Shown here: piece after piece, positions 53,533-63,622 of the stretch
Layout: the number at the start of each line of letters is the position of its first letter
How positions within the stretch are numbered: position 1 is the stretch's first letter
NCBI GenBank assembly: GCA_946894095.1
Contig: OX335655.1
Location: 15,314,001 to 15,378,000 of the forward strand
From: Incurvaria masculella
Taxonomy: Eukaryota; Arthropoda; Insecta; Lepidoptera; Incurvariidae
DNA length: 64,000 bases
Direction of reading: 5' to 3'
The notes under the pieces: model-generated
Seen by the model: the letters and a program-made list of their open reading frames with translations, nothing else
What the model was told of the DNA's origin: nothing
Database searches by the model: none
Made by a program: the position numbers and the translations under genes

Positions 53533-53785
53533 AGAAGAGAAAGGGAGGGAGAAGTGGCATGTGGTCGTTGCGCGCGACTCCGCCGTATGGACAAATTGTG
53601 CACATTATCGTATGGGAATCCGGCCGCACGTCACCAAACATCGCCAATGCGCGCGAATTTGCTCCCGAAATGCTTTCGCCAAGTCAGTTCCCACCCACAA
53701 AAATCCTCCAATACGTCTGCGACTATGTCTGCTTGTGGCATGTGTAGAAAATTGAAGACATCGGGTCTCATAGTAGGCACCCTTG
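53533..53785 (+). repeat. rep-Z copy
   Basis: GGAGAAGTGGCATGTGGTCG, CCGTATGGACAAATTGTGCA, GCGACTATGTCTGCTTGTGG and CGGGTCTCATAGTAGGC parallel the first copy at 85-335. Confidence 0.7.
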
Positions 53786-53799
53786 GGTTGGGCCTTTTC

Positions 53800-53876
53800 T
53801 CCCGTGCTCATGGCACCGAAGTCATACTTGAATCCGGCGTGTTGGGCTAATACCATGATGCTTGGTGTGGCTTAGT
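53800..53876 (+). mobile_element. SINE-A fragment
   Basis: CCGTGCTCATGGCACCGAAG and GTTGGGCTAATACCATGATG only. A short 3' fragment with an internal deletion. Confidence 0.5.
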
Positions 53877-53877
53877 C

Positions 53878-54120
53878 CGAAATCTCACCAAAATTGCCGT
53901 TTACGATGCTTCGAACCCACGAAAAACGTCAAACCCATAAGAGTTTTACTTCTTCAACCTGTCAAAATCAAACTCGGATTAACGACTTGTATGATAACGC
54001 GGAATCGGCGTAAACGCAAACGTCAACGTATTTAGAGCGAAGACGCGCTCAAAACAAACTCGGACTCGCAAATGTTATTTCGCTTGCATATTTGAAAACG
54101 CTTGTCGAAACGCCAATCGG
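53878..54120 (-). mobile_element. MITE-Y, diverged
   Basis: CTCACCAAAATTGCCGTTTA, TTTTACTTCTTCAACCTGTC, AAACTCGGACTCGCAAATGT and GAAACGCCAATCGG. The arms are decayed. Confidence 0.7.
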
Positions 54121-54297
54121 ACTACGGACAACCAGGCAGAATACAGATGGCTTGAACGTCTTGTTAGGAGATGAACTAATCAGATACGTCTACATGGTAA
54201 ATAACAGTTATGTTGTTATTGATCGTAATAAAGAATTTCCATCAATCGATCAAGTCTCTGTAATCTTTTCGTTCTCGATGTTATGTGTCCTTGTTTT

Positions 54298-54691
54298 TTT
54301 TTTTTTATGCGACCTGACATGGTTGTCCACACAACTACCGTTATGATATAAGCCCAATACACCACATTCCCGAAGGAATTAGGTGCCATGCCAGGACCTT
54401 CCCTTTGTGAGCACTGCTACATTGAACTGGATGGAAAACACGGACAATTTTTCATTGCCGCTTTGACCATCTTTTCATCCATTGCGATGGTACCAACCCG
54501 GGCGGGCTTAAATCCTACCACCTAGTAGGGGGACCTAATGTTTTACATGGATTCCGAACCATGGAGCAGCTCGCATTCGTGACGAAATGCACTTATCGAA
54601 CTCGGAAAGAGAAAGACAGTGGTGCATGTCGGTATCGAACCCAGGCCTCTGGTACGCTAGGCCAGTCCCCGCGCCACTAGGCTACGAGCCG
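54298..54691 (-). mobile_element. SINE-A, full length, tRNA head type 1
   Basis: On plus: T-run, ATGCGACCTGACATGG, full body, linker and head. In reverse complement the A box is TAGCCTAGTGGCG (54672-54684) and the B box GGTTCGATACC (54631-54641). Exact 8-bp duplications CTTGTTTT at 54290-54297 and 54692-54699 mark the insertion. Confidence 0.92.
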
Positions 54692-54699
54692 CTTGTTTT

Positions 54700-55320
54700 A
54701 CGGTGGATCCTAAGTACACTGTTACAGTAAAGATTAATAACATGGAAAGGTCATTCTTCGCTGGATATAGCACATCACGTGATCATACGATCCACATGTT
54801 CTATATTTAGCCATACATATATTATAATTCAAAATTTAAAGCTGTTGGTTTATTTATAGTAACGTAACCGCTAATTATTACCTCTCGTTATTATCGTCCA
54901 TCAGATAATTACCACATGATCATACAGTTAGCCTACCTAATTAGGAATTACGGTCCGTTATATTTGCGTGCTACCAGACATCTCTAACATATCATTAAAC
55001 ATAATTAATTTCCACAATATTGCGCACGGTGAGGAGGGAACACTCTCCACACTGGTCCGGCGGCACGCTCGCGTCCGGTCATCGAACCAATGTGAACCTT
55101 AAAGCTTTGCCTTAAGGTGTGATATGCGATGGTCCTCGGGACGGAACTTGACAGGTCTGTGGTGACATTTGGCCGCAGGTGCCGGGAGGCTGCGAGATGA
55201 TCCCACCACCTGCCCCGGATCAGCTGCTACGTCGGTGCGTGCGTCCTTCACCCACGTCCATCGAGTGAGATAGGACGGTGGTGGCGAACGAAACGCATCC
55301 GTCTAGCGGCAACGTAGCCA
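54700..55320. other. No gene recognised
   Basis: AT-rich to 55010, then GC-richer (55020-55310) without a convincing frame. It matches nothing else in the window. Confidence 0.45.
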
Positions 55321-55324
55321 CATC

Positions 55325-55480
55325 TTAGTAATAAATACTGACGGCAGCGCCGGCCAGTTAGTTCACAAAATTCGATTCGCAACATCGAATGGTCGTTGCA
55401 CTAAATGGCGTCAGTGCAGAGTTCTTATTACCTGTCATTAGCACTCGAGAACATCAGAATCACTAAAACATTGCTGCGCT
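55325..55480. mobile_element. MITE-N, rearranged copy
   Basis: TACTGACGGCAGCGCCGGCC, AACATCGAATGGTCGTTGCA and CACTCGAGAACATCAGAATC match parts of MITE-N in scrambled spacing. Confidence 0.5.
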
Positions 55481-55930
55481 GCCGTTATACGGGTAAAATC
55501 GCCACTCCCTTCCTTACTTGATGCCTACAGCCCTCATATTGGAAAACAGGTTGAAAGCAGAGGGAAAACATGCACTCGTGTTTGTCAATCAAAATTTGCT
55601 ACCAATCCTGGTTCGATCTCTACCATAGAGATGCCCTAGAATCTGCCAGAGCCCTTCTGTAAATTTACTATCCTTGTAAAAAAAATCTTCCTAAAAAAAC
55701 AAACCCGACAAAAATCCAATCACCTCTTTAAAAAAAATCTGTCACCCGTTATTTGGCGAACACGAAAAAAGTTAAGGGGATGTGTGCGGTCAAAGTAAAT
55801 ACATTACTGCTTAGTCTGGAGTGGATCATATCTAGCTAGTGATCGTTTTAAATTTAAATCATTTTTAAATTTATCATTTTAAAAAGAAGATAGATCTATA
55901 ATAACCGGAACTACAAAACTAACCAGAGCC

Positions 55931-56160
55931 GGTAGTTTCAGTTCTCACCTAAATTGGCGCTTACGTAACTTCGAAGTTCCGTAAAAACGTCAAACTCCAT
56001 ACAAGTATTTACTAGATATTCTGTGGTTTTACTTCTTCAAGCTGTCAAAGTCAAACTCGGACTTCCGATTTGTATTAAAACGCGGAGTCGACGTAAACGT
56101 CAACGTCGACGTATTTACGGCAACGTTGTGAAAGCTGTCAAATCAAACTGACGTTGACGC
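55931..56160 (-). mobile_element. MITE-Y, one end missing
   Basis: GTTCTCACCTAAATTGGCGC, ATTTACTAGATATTCTGTGG, TTTTACTTCTTCAAGCTGTC and CGTATTTACGGCAACGTTGT. The second terminus is absent. Confidence 0.8.
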
Positions 56161-56221
56161 ATACCACCTTAAATGATATCTACTACTGTATTTTCCAATC
56201 GAGAGTTATATGCCGCATGGT

Positions 56222-56430
56222 CAGCAGGTCTATTCCTGGCATTCAGTAATCAGGAATCAGGAAACCGCTTTTATAGCGATTTTAAAAGCGAGTTTTTCGA
56301 CGGAAAACCTTGAATAATTAAAAAAATATGGTCCTAAATATTTTCGTGAAGAAAACCGTTACAAAAGCGGTGTTCTGGACACAGGATTCCTGATACCTGA
56401 TTACGGAATGCCAGGAATAGACCTGCTGGT
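56222..56430. mobile_element. MITE-C copy 3
   Basis: CAGCAGGTCTATTCCTGGCA at the left, and GGAATGCCAGGAATAGACC then TGCTG at the right, about 208 bp. It lacks about 20 bp of the left arm relative to copies 1 and 2. Confidence 0.85.
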
Positions 56431-56624
56431 CTGGCGCAAGCTGGGCAGTACGGCGCCGCCGCGGACTCGGCACCTGCCGAGCCCCTCGTCCTTGTTACTC
56501 GTTGGTTAACGACCGACCTGTTTGTTTACCGCGAGCGCGCGTGCGCTCCGAAGATCACTCCATCATAGTCGGCGATACCCAGACTGTCTGGCGACGATCG
56601 CACCTAAACAACTCTTGCAACCAG

Positions 56625-56990
56625 AGCCTGTAGTCCCAGTTGTGACCCAAATTGGCGTTTACGGCAAACCGATCGACTGGCGTTTTCAAATGTATGGAGA
56701 AATTGAAGAGCGCGCGCAGTGGGCGTTAATCGAACTAACATTTGCGAGTCCGAGTTTGATTTGACAGCTTACTCAACGTTGCCGTAAATACGTCGACGTT
56801 GCCGTTTACGGCGACTCCGAGTTTCATACAAATCGGAAGTCCGAGTCTGACTTTGACAGCTTGAAGAAGTAAAACCACAGAATATCTAGTAAAAACTTGT
56901 ATGGAGTTTGACGTTGTTACGGAAAACGCCAGTCGATCGGTTTTCCGTAAACTCCAATTTAGGTGAGAACTCAGACTGACCACTCAGAGT
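56625..56990 (+). mobile_element. MITE-Y copy, near full length
   Basis: Left end CCCAGTTGTGACCCAAATTG then GGCAAACCGATCGACTGGCG. The right end ACGCCAGTCGATCGGTTTTC, then CCAATTTAGGTGAGAACTC, ends near CCACTCAGA. It is the closest relative of copy 1 at 425-782. Confidence 0.88.
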
Positions 56991-58595
56991 CAGTTTGTCA
57001 ACTAAACGAACGTTGTAATGTCAATCTAACATGGTATCGTGAATGGAACTTTGAAAATATTGTGCCCGGACAGTGGGATGCAGAGTGGCTGTATGGAAGC
57101 ATCTCTACACGCTTGGTTAAGGTTTTGTGAGTTCACAACAGTCAGGTCAGTGCAGGACCTGGTGTTTTGAACTCCTTATCCTTGAACCAGGCTGGAGTTG
57201 GTTAAAAAACTAATTTCTTGTTTGTCAACCTGTAAGTTTAATTTTAGGACAAATTAACTAGTATTGAATAAAGAATAAATAAATGTAAAGCACGACATCG
57301 TAGGGAACATTGTGATGAAATTTTGATAAAATATTCATGAACCTAGAAAAACTTTGTGTGAAAGGACATTACCGATTTTACCAAGGGCCAGAAAAGCGCT
57401 ACTACTTAAACGATACCTTATCAACCAAACGTATTTTCTTTCCTCACATGCTTACACACAATAATTAATATGGTTTACTTTACTTTCATAGCAGGAATAA
57501 CCCGTCAGACACTTTTAAAAATCCATATTTGAGGTTAGTCTTGTTAAATGTTACTTCACTTTTTGTCTTTGTTCACACGGAAAGGCAAGGACTTTCAGCA
57601 TAGAACCATAAATATCTTTTTTCTATTAATTACGAAAAAGGCATTTAAGTAAAATAATAATTAAAATAGTAGTTGACGAATAATTACAAACGTGTATGTT
57701 TGTAGAGGAAGCGAAATCAGTATGCTATGATCGAACAGTATGGTCGTAAACCTTAAAATATATTGATCTGGCTGATAACCTTTTCCTTCCGACCTAAAGG
57801 AAAATATTATAGCGATAGCAGCGCCAGTCGGTTCTCCGTAAACTATTGAAGACGTACTGACCGATCTTTACCTTGATACAATCTGTCATGATGACGGCTT
57901 GTCGCGGTCGGAGCTGCCAGATATTGGTATAGAAAATAGACCAAAACTAAACCGGAAGTACAATGATTAAATATTTTATTAGTAACATAATTCATTTTAC
58001 TATATACGGACTGTATTTTATTTAGATTTTTATTCCAGATTAACGACTGTGACACTAATCATTTAGCTGAAATCGCAAGATAGGATTAAAATGTCGTTAC
58101 CTATTACAGCGAAAATACGCAACATCTGACAACACTGAGAACAACATGTTGTGAACTTTTTTAAAAATAATAATCCTTGTCCGCTGGGACTTTCATTAAT
58201 TAGTAATTGAAAAATATTATTTTTAATTTTAATTTTCAATCACATGTTTGCCTATTGGTATCGGCCTTTGTCAATGTACTCTTAAATGCGATTTTGATTT
58301 CGGCATTGTCCTTTAATAACTAACCGAAAATGTTTCCGCTTTTTTTAAATATAATTAAGTACATTATACGTAAACATGGACACCCTTATCAAATTCATAT
58401 CAAAACGGTAAGGTCGTAATAATTTTAAAAGATTCAATATTCCTCTCTTGAGTTTTTGGAACAATTTAAAATATTTCTATTAAACGAGACGGGCCTGGAA
58501 TTCACAGTGAAATAACTGCGGTGTCTGCCCTCAATTTAAGTTACAATATTAAAATAATAGATATAGAATGTATAATGACATCATAGATCATACCT
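56991..58595. other. AT-rich stretch, no gene recognised
   Basis: No repeat matches and no convincing frame. This is one of the longest tracts in the window without a recognisable element. Confidence 0.5.
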
Positions 58596-58600
58596 TGTTA

Positions 58601-58648
58601 CTCTCTTGACGATGGTGTAACACGTGTAACACACCATTGTAAAGAGAG
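58601..58648. other. Hairpin with 18-bp stem
   Basis: CTCTCTTGACGATGGTGT (58601-58618) and ACACCATTGTAAAGAGAG (58631-58648) pair at about 16 of 18 positions around a 12-base loop that itself contains CACGTG. Confidence 0.7.
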
Positions 58649-58673
58649 AAAACGTTAAACATAGTCTGCTTAT

Positions 58674-58766
58674 AAACATTTATACCATCTCTATTACTCC
58701 GGTATTTCTAGCTAGAAGTACAGGTCAGCGAGAAATACCGGAGTGATAGCGACGGGATAAATGTTT
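58674..58766. other. Pre-miRNA-sized hairpin or micro-MITE
   Basis: Arms of 36 bases (58674-58709 and 58731-58766) pair at 32 of 36 positions, with a 21-base loop. CTCCGGTATTTCT is exact at the loop side and AAACATTTAT at the base. Size and mismatch pattern resemble a miRNA precursor. A short transposon is equally possible. Confidence 0.6.
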
Positions 58767-58769
58767 GTC

Positions 58770-59280
58770 AGTAAGTCAGGACGTGATTGACTGATTAAAC
58801 ACCTTTTCTATTTGTGAAATGTACTGCATACTTTTCGCGCATAGTTACAACAATGAAAAGTTATAACAGATGGTGTATTTTTAACGTTGTTATCTCTCAC
58901 TGTAACCGAGAGCATTTTCAGCCGCGACTACCAAAACCCTCACATTGACGTGCGATTTAAACGTATATGATGATAAAATCGCATGCATTGCATACGTCGT
59001 CTAAATTGAGAGTTGAACGCGTCGGAGGCGGCGGTGTCGCGGCGTCAGCCTGGTCTTGTTGGGCGTCGTCAGAACCCTGGAGTTCTCACTTCCCCGGGGA
59101 CGCGACTGAAATTACACTAAAACGAAATTAACAACACCTAAACAAACTTTAGATCTTCCGTTGCGCGACCCGTGAAAGGAGTAAGTATGCAAATAAATAT
59201 GAAATAAATTTGAAAGACAGCGATTGGGAATCACAACTGGCTGACGTGGGTATTCGATATTGTATGGCTAAAACAAAATG
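58770..59280. other. No gene recognised
   Basis: Includes a GC-rich patch at 59015-59110. I see nothing else. Confidence 0.4.
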
Positions 59281-59282
59281 GC

Positions 59283-59665
59283 CGGCCCTCGGCGGTACGG
59301 AACCACTGCTTTCCGCCGACGCACTTGATGTCGTCGTCCCACCTGGCGGGTGGTCTTCCCACACTCCATTTTCCTGTCCACGGGCGCCAGTGTAGGACAC
59401 GGTTACTCCAACGGTCGTCGTCTCTTCGGCTGACGTGACCAGTCCACTGACATTTGAGCTTAGGCACCTGGTGTCCAATATCGACTACTTTGGTACGTCG
59501 GCGGATTGCCTCGTTACGCACCATATCCCGTAGCGATATTCCCAGCATGGCTCACTCCATTGCTCGCTGGTCAACTTTCAACCTTTGGACAACGGCGACC
59601 GTCAGAGCCCACGTTTCACACCCGTACGTCATAACCGGGTGGACGCACTGGTCATATATTCGGGT
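59283..59665 (-). mobile_element. RTE-type LINE fragment
   Basis: Minus-strand RT C-terminal part: LGISLRDMVRNEAIRRRTK, KLKCQWTGHVSRRDDDRW, VGRPPARWDDDIKCVGG. Truncated on both sides, with no GTCA tail. It lacks the 26-base insertion that breaks the frame of the 1.1 kb copy. Confidence 0.87.
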
Positions 59666-60200
59666 CTTTAAATTTTGCGGAATGAATGATGTAGTATCTA
59701 ACTCCGCAATCTACGTCTTCACCTCCGGGGACGTGGCGGGATGGTATGTATGTTTTGACTCCTAATTGGATGATGTATCCGCAGTTCTCCAGGTTTCGCT
59801 TTGAATTCAGCGTAAAATGTGGTGTCAGGATTGTTTAAGTTCAGGCTTACTGTAAGTCCGTCTTGGTGTTCACGCCAGGACGTGCCGTCGTCCCCGGCCG
59901 TGCCCGCGGCACAATGGGCCAGGGGCGGATGGAAATAGGCGCTTGAGTCAGCTGCGACGCGACGCTGTCTGCTCACTCCTTTTGCAGCTAACTCTGAAAT
60001 GCGGGGAACTTTGCTAAAGTCTCTTAGGCATTTCGCTTTGAATTAGCATTTGAATTTACCCCCGAGCAGATTGATGTGGCGGCACTCGGACCAGGCGATG
60101 AGATTTTCCCGCCTACGTCATTGCGGGCGAAATTATCTGCATGCGAAAATCCTGAACCATTCTTGAGCCACTGAACTATTGAGCAATGGATCGCCGCATC
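59666..60200. other. No gene recognised
   Basis: GC-balanced sequence with short frames on both strands. No repeat match in the window. Confidence 0.4.
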
Positions 60201-60202
60201 GC

Positions 60203-60412
60203 ATCATGATATAAGCCCAGCTCATCGTATTCCCGTAGGAATTCGGTGCCAAGCCCGGTCCTTCCCTTTATGGGCACGGCTGAAAAAAACGGAAAATTTT
60301 TCATTGCCGTTTCGACCATATTTTCATCCAATGCGATGGTACCCTGACAGGATCTAGCCCTAGCATGGGAAGCGAACCTACAGGTTTTCCATGGAATTCA
60401 AACAACCTACAC
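60203..60412 (-). mobile_element. SINE-A body, old
   Basis: CATGATATAAGCCCAGCTCA, GGAATTCGGTGCCAAGCCCG, GGAAAATTTTTCATTGCCGT and CGAACCTACAGGTTTTCCAT, with an internal deletion. The head is lost. Confidence 0.75.
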
Positions 60413-60414
60413 AT

Positions 60415-61080
60415 TGAAATTATCCAAATGGATTGGTGCGATAAGGATGTTTTAATTTTAACAAAGAGTCTATAACATTCCGAAACAGCTTTTACACGAA
60501 CCGTAGAATTACAAGATATTCCGTTGCATCCGGTCCATTCCGATAATCGAGCGAGCGAAAGCATTACTCCGACCGCCACAGGATCGGATTCAGGGGGGGC
60601 GGGAGTAATTGGTGTGACCACTGCACTACTTTATTTCGATCAATTTTAAAGCCAGTTGAGCAATTTTCACCGTTTTGAGATGGAATTGATCCGAGAACTT
60701 TTGTGTCTTCCGAAAGCTAATTTTCTCACAAATATTCTTCACATGGGTCGCCTCATAAAGTCCAAAAATCACCAGATCCATAAACCAAAAAATCCACATA
60801 TTTTACGTGTGTATTATGAAAAAGAACGCACGAACTTTACTTTATTTGTCATTATCTATTATTTAAACGAACCTAACCTTACCGCTAATTGTAATATTCC
60901 GTATCAAAAAGGATCTTGGGCTTTGTACTTTATGATGCGGGGAATGACATTTTTATTGGTACCCCTACATTTTTCCTTTGCATTCGCCCGGGGCGGCGCG
61001 CGCCAGCCGATGGCAGTTGATGGAGGATAGGAAAAGTATGAATTTTAGATACAACCAAAAGCACATGGAACTCATAAGGG
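60415..61080. other. No gene recognised
   Basis: A 124-codon plus frame at 60656-61030 is the longest frame here outside repeats. I see no domain, and its codon content changes at the GC-rich end. Not called. Confidence 0.35.
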
Positions 61081-61084
61081 GGCG

Positions 61085-61330
61085 GTAGGGGGGGTGACGC
61101 TCATGCGTTTCGCCCCCTCGTTATCAAAATCCTGGATCCGTGTCACCGTCATCTCGTCGCGGCCGTCCGCCACACCGACGCGACGCCGCGGCCGTAGCGA
61201 GGTAGCGCTCGTCGGGCGCCGGAATGCAACAATCGGAGGAAGGACACAGGTGCAGCGGGCACCTGCCGTCGCGCCGAGCTGCACCGACTGCGCGTGCGTG
61301 CAGCCTCCGTCCCGTCAGACGCGTTTCGTC
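61085..61330. promoter_or_regulatory. CpG-rich island
   Basis: Dense CG (CGACGCGACGCCGCGGCC) with frames open on both strands, inside AT-rich DNA. Single-copy here, so it may be regulatory. A (CAGT)n run of about five units lies 80 bp downstream at 61412-61431. Confidence 0.35.
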
Positions 61331-61680
61331 ACTGTTAACAACCTTGGATAAATGTACGATAAACAAAGGAATCCCGCCGCAGACATGATTACCGTTAATA
61401 CGTTCAATAAGTTCAGTCAGTCAGTCAGTCGATTCGATCAATCGATTTCTTATCTCAAGATTACTACTATGAGTGAAAGTTTAAACGTGATTAGAGCCGA
61501 TTGTGTTTAGTTTGATAGGAGTGTAAGTAAAACATATTACATTAGGGCTCATTTTTAATAGTCTGATAAACAGCTAGACTACTATATCGGATATCCATCC
61601 GATATTGTAAGTCCATATGTTTATTAGTCAAATTATAGTCATATAATTGTGATAGAGGTAATAATTCTCTGGCAATGACT

Positions 61681-61763
61681 ATCCGTCTTTTGACAAGCGT
61701 AAATTTGTACGATTAGTCAGTCCGATAAGTACTATCTTAGGATTGAAAAATCGGCCCTAAAAA
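61681..61763 (+). repeat. rep-S copy 2
   Basis: CCGTCTTTTGACAAGCGTAA and AAGTACTATCTTAGGATTG match 13526-13612. Confidence 0.55.
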
Positions 61764-62002
61764 TAACTACAAAGAATTTCAAAAAAATACATTTGTAGAT
61801 TTGTACAGTCAGACGATCATTACAATTGCAAATTTAATTAAAAGCTATTCATTAAATTGATTGATTGAAAAAATTGCTGTTAATTAAAAGCTATTATTAA
61901 ACGCTGAAGAGCTTATTTTTTGTTTCATCGCGCTAATCTCTGGAACTACCAGTCAGATTTGATAAACATCTTGCAATTCTTGAGGAAGGTTGCAGGCATC
62001 AC

Positions 62003-62192
62003 GCAACTAGGCTGAAATAAATAGTCGTAACAGAAACTAAGACTAACGAAAAGTAGTACATACTTTGTGACGTCATTTGGACACATTTTGTATGGACGAA
62101 ATCTCAAATTAATGCACACTGACGACATCGCAAAGTACTACTTTTCGTTAGTCGTAGCTTCTGTTACGACTATTTTTATCAGCCTTAATCCG
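62003..62192. mobile_element. MITE-K (palindromic)
   Basis: About 185 bp. Left AATAGTCGTAACAGAAACTA, then AACGAAAAGTAGTAC. Right GTACTACTTTTCGTTAGTCG, then TCTGTTACGACTATT. Outermost AGGCTGA and TCAGCCT also pair. The arms are about 55 bp with few mismatches. Single copy in the window. Confidence 0.85.
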
Positions 62193-63185
62193 AGTAAAAA
62201 GAAAAAAAAGCTAAGCTAAAACGAAGTAAAAGCGTGGGCGAGCGATGCGACGGGTTGGATCGATCACCGAGGGCGAAATTTGCCGGGCTCTGTTTGGGTG
62301 CTTGTGCAAAACGAAATTGCCCGCGCGGACCTGAGATAGATGGTAACAGTGAATACGTTTAGCAAACTTTTGGCCGGTATTTAGGTACCCGTACACGGGC
62401 AACTAAAGTTGCTCGACTTGCAGCAATCTCTGTCGATTTCGTCGTCACGACTACATCTCCGGCAACATGGTTTATGGTCAAGGTTGGAATAATTCATGGA
62501 GCAATTATTTGCCCGCATGTGGCGAGCAAGTGCACGGATACGTGGCAATTCGATAAACAACTCACCGGTGACACGAACAGTATGTAGCGATGTGGAGCAA
62601 TATCGCTCCATATCGCTGGGATGATAGCCGAAAATGTATTGGGGTTGCTCTATATTGCTCCATTTGTTGCTCCACTATGTTTGGCAACAGTTGGCCAGCA
62701 ATTAAAAACAGCCATAATAATTGGGCTCCTGTGTACATATATTGGTACAATCGCCGCTACCGTGCAACTGCGCAGCAAAACGCATCGGCAATTATCCTAC
62801 TTTATTTGCGCAGTTTCAAATACACCGTTTAATTCTCACCAGGCGTCACACAAGGCGATCACTTTCGCCCTTCACATTACAGGAGCGACGAACCTCCAGG
62901 AATAACGGGATTCGGGGCGTCTCCTGTTCCCCCTCGTTCCCGGTCCCCGAACCTCACCCCGCCATTGTCTGGTGGATCTTTTTGCGAGAACCGGTCCGCG
63001 AATCCGATCCGTGGATGCCGTTGACATTACACTTATTGAAGGGCGCCGATTGTTAGGAGAAAGTGTTTATTTTTTCGAATACTAATATTCGTATGAATAT
63101 TCTTGTCAGTCCAAGAAGATGAGACACAGCGATACGTGTGCAGTTTGGGTTTTTGATGCTTACCTCATGTCAAAAAAGGAAGTAG
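62193..63185. other. No gene recognised; a GCTCCAT-rich repeat-like tract
   Basis: From 62380 to 62760 phrases of the type TTGCTCCA and CAATATCGCTCCATATCGCT recur, preceded by GTACCCGTACACGGGCAAC. It looks like a terminal or subterminal part of an unidentified transposon. Frames at 62590-63056 on plus overlap each other and are not convincing. Confidence 0.35.
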
Positions 63186-63189
63186 AAGT

Positions 63190-63310
63190 ACGCCTACAAT
63201 GAGACCCGCTGTCGCTGTCGCAAATTTTCTAGAGCTACCAACCTAACCACGCAAACATAGTCGCAGACGTTTTGGAGTGTTTGTGTTGGTGGGAACTGAC
63301 TTGTCACTTC
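63190..63310 (-). repeat. rep-Z copy, inverted fragment
   Basis: ATGAGACCCGCTGTCGCTG, CACGCAAACATAGTCGCAGA and GTGGGAACTGACTTG are the reverse of the rep-Z 3' part. Confidence 0.6.
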
Positions 63311-63622
63311 TTCCTTTTCACTTCTGTGTATCAGTGTTGACCCACAGCAAGGTAAGCAATCCGAAAAATATTGCTCATTGACCATATATAGAAGTTATGT
63401 AACAGCAAACACTGAAGTACGTTCGGGAAATGATTTCTAAGGCAATTGAGGTCAATGCAAACAGGAAATCTGAGATGACATTTCGGTATTTTACGTATAA
63501 GAAGTTGAACATGTTGTGCATACTTGGTTTGACTGATGGCGGGCAGGTGGTTGGGAGCTGTCAGATCACACAAGGTAAGATTTATTGGTGATCTGAGGTG
63601 CTGTATTGAAATATTCTAACAA

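Noticed and set aside
62590..63056. Three overlapping frames of 80-111 codons
   Set aside because: They occupy different frames of the same tract and share no recognisable motif. The tract looks like transposon DNA with GCTCCAT repeats.
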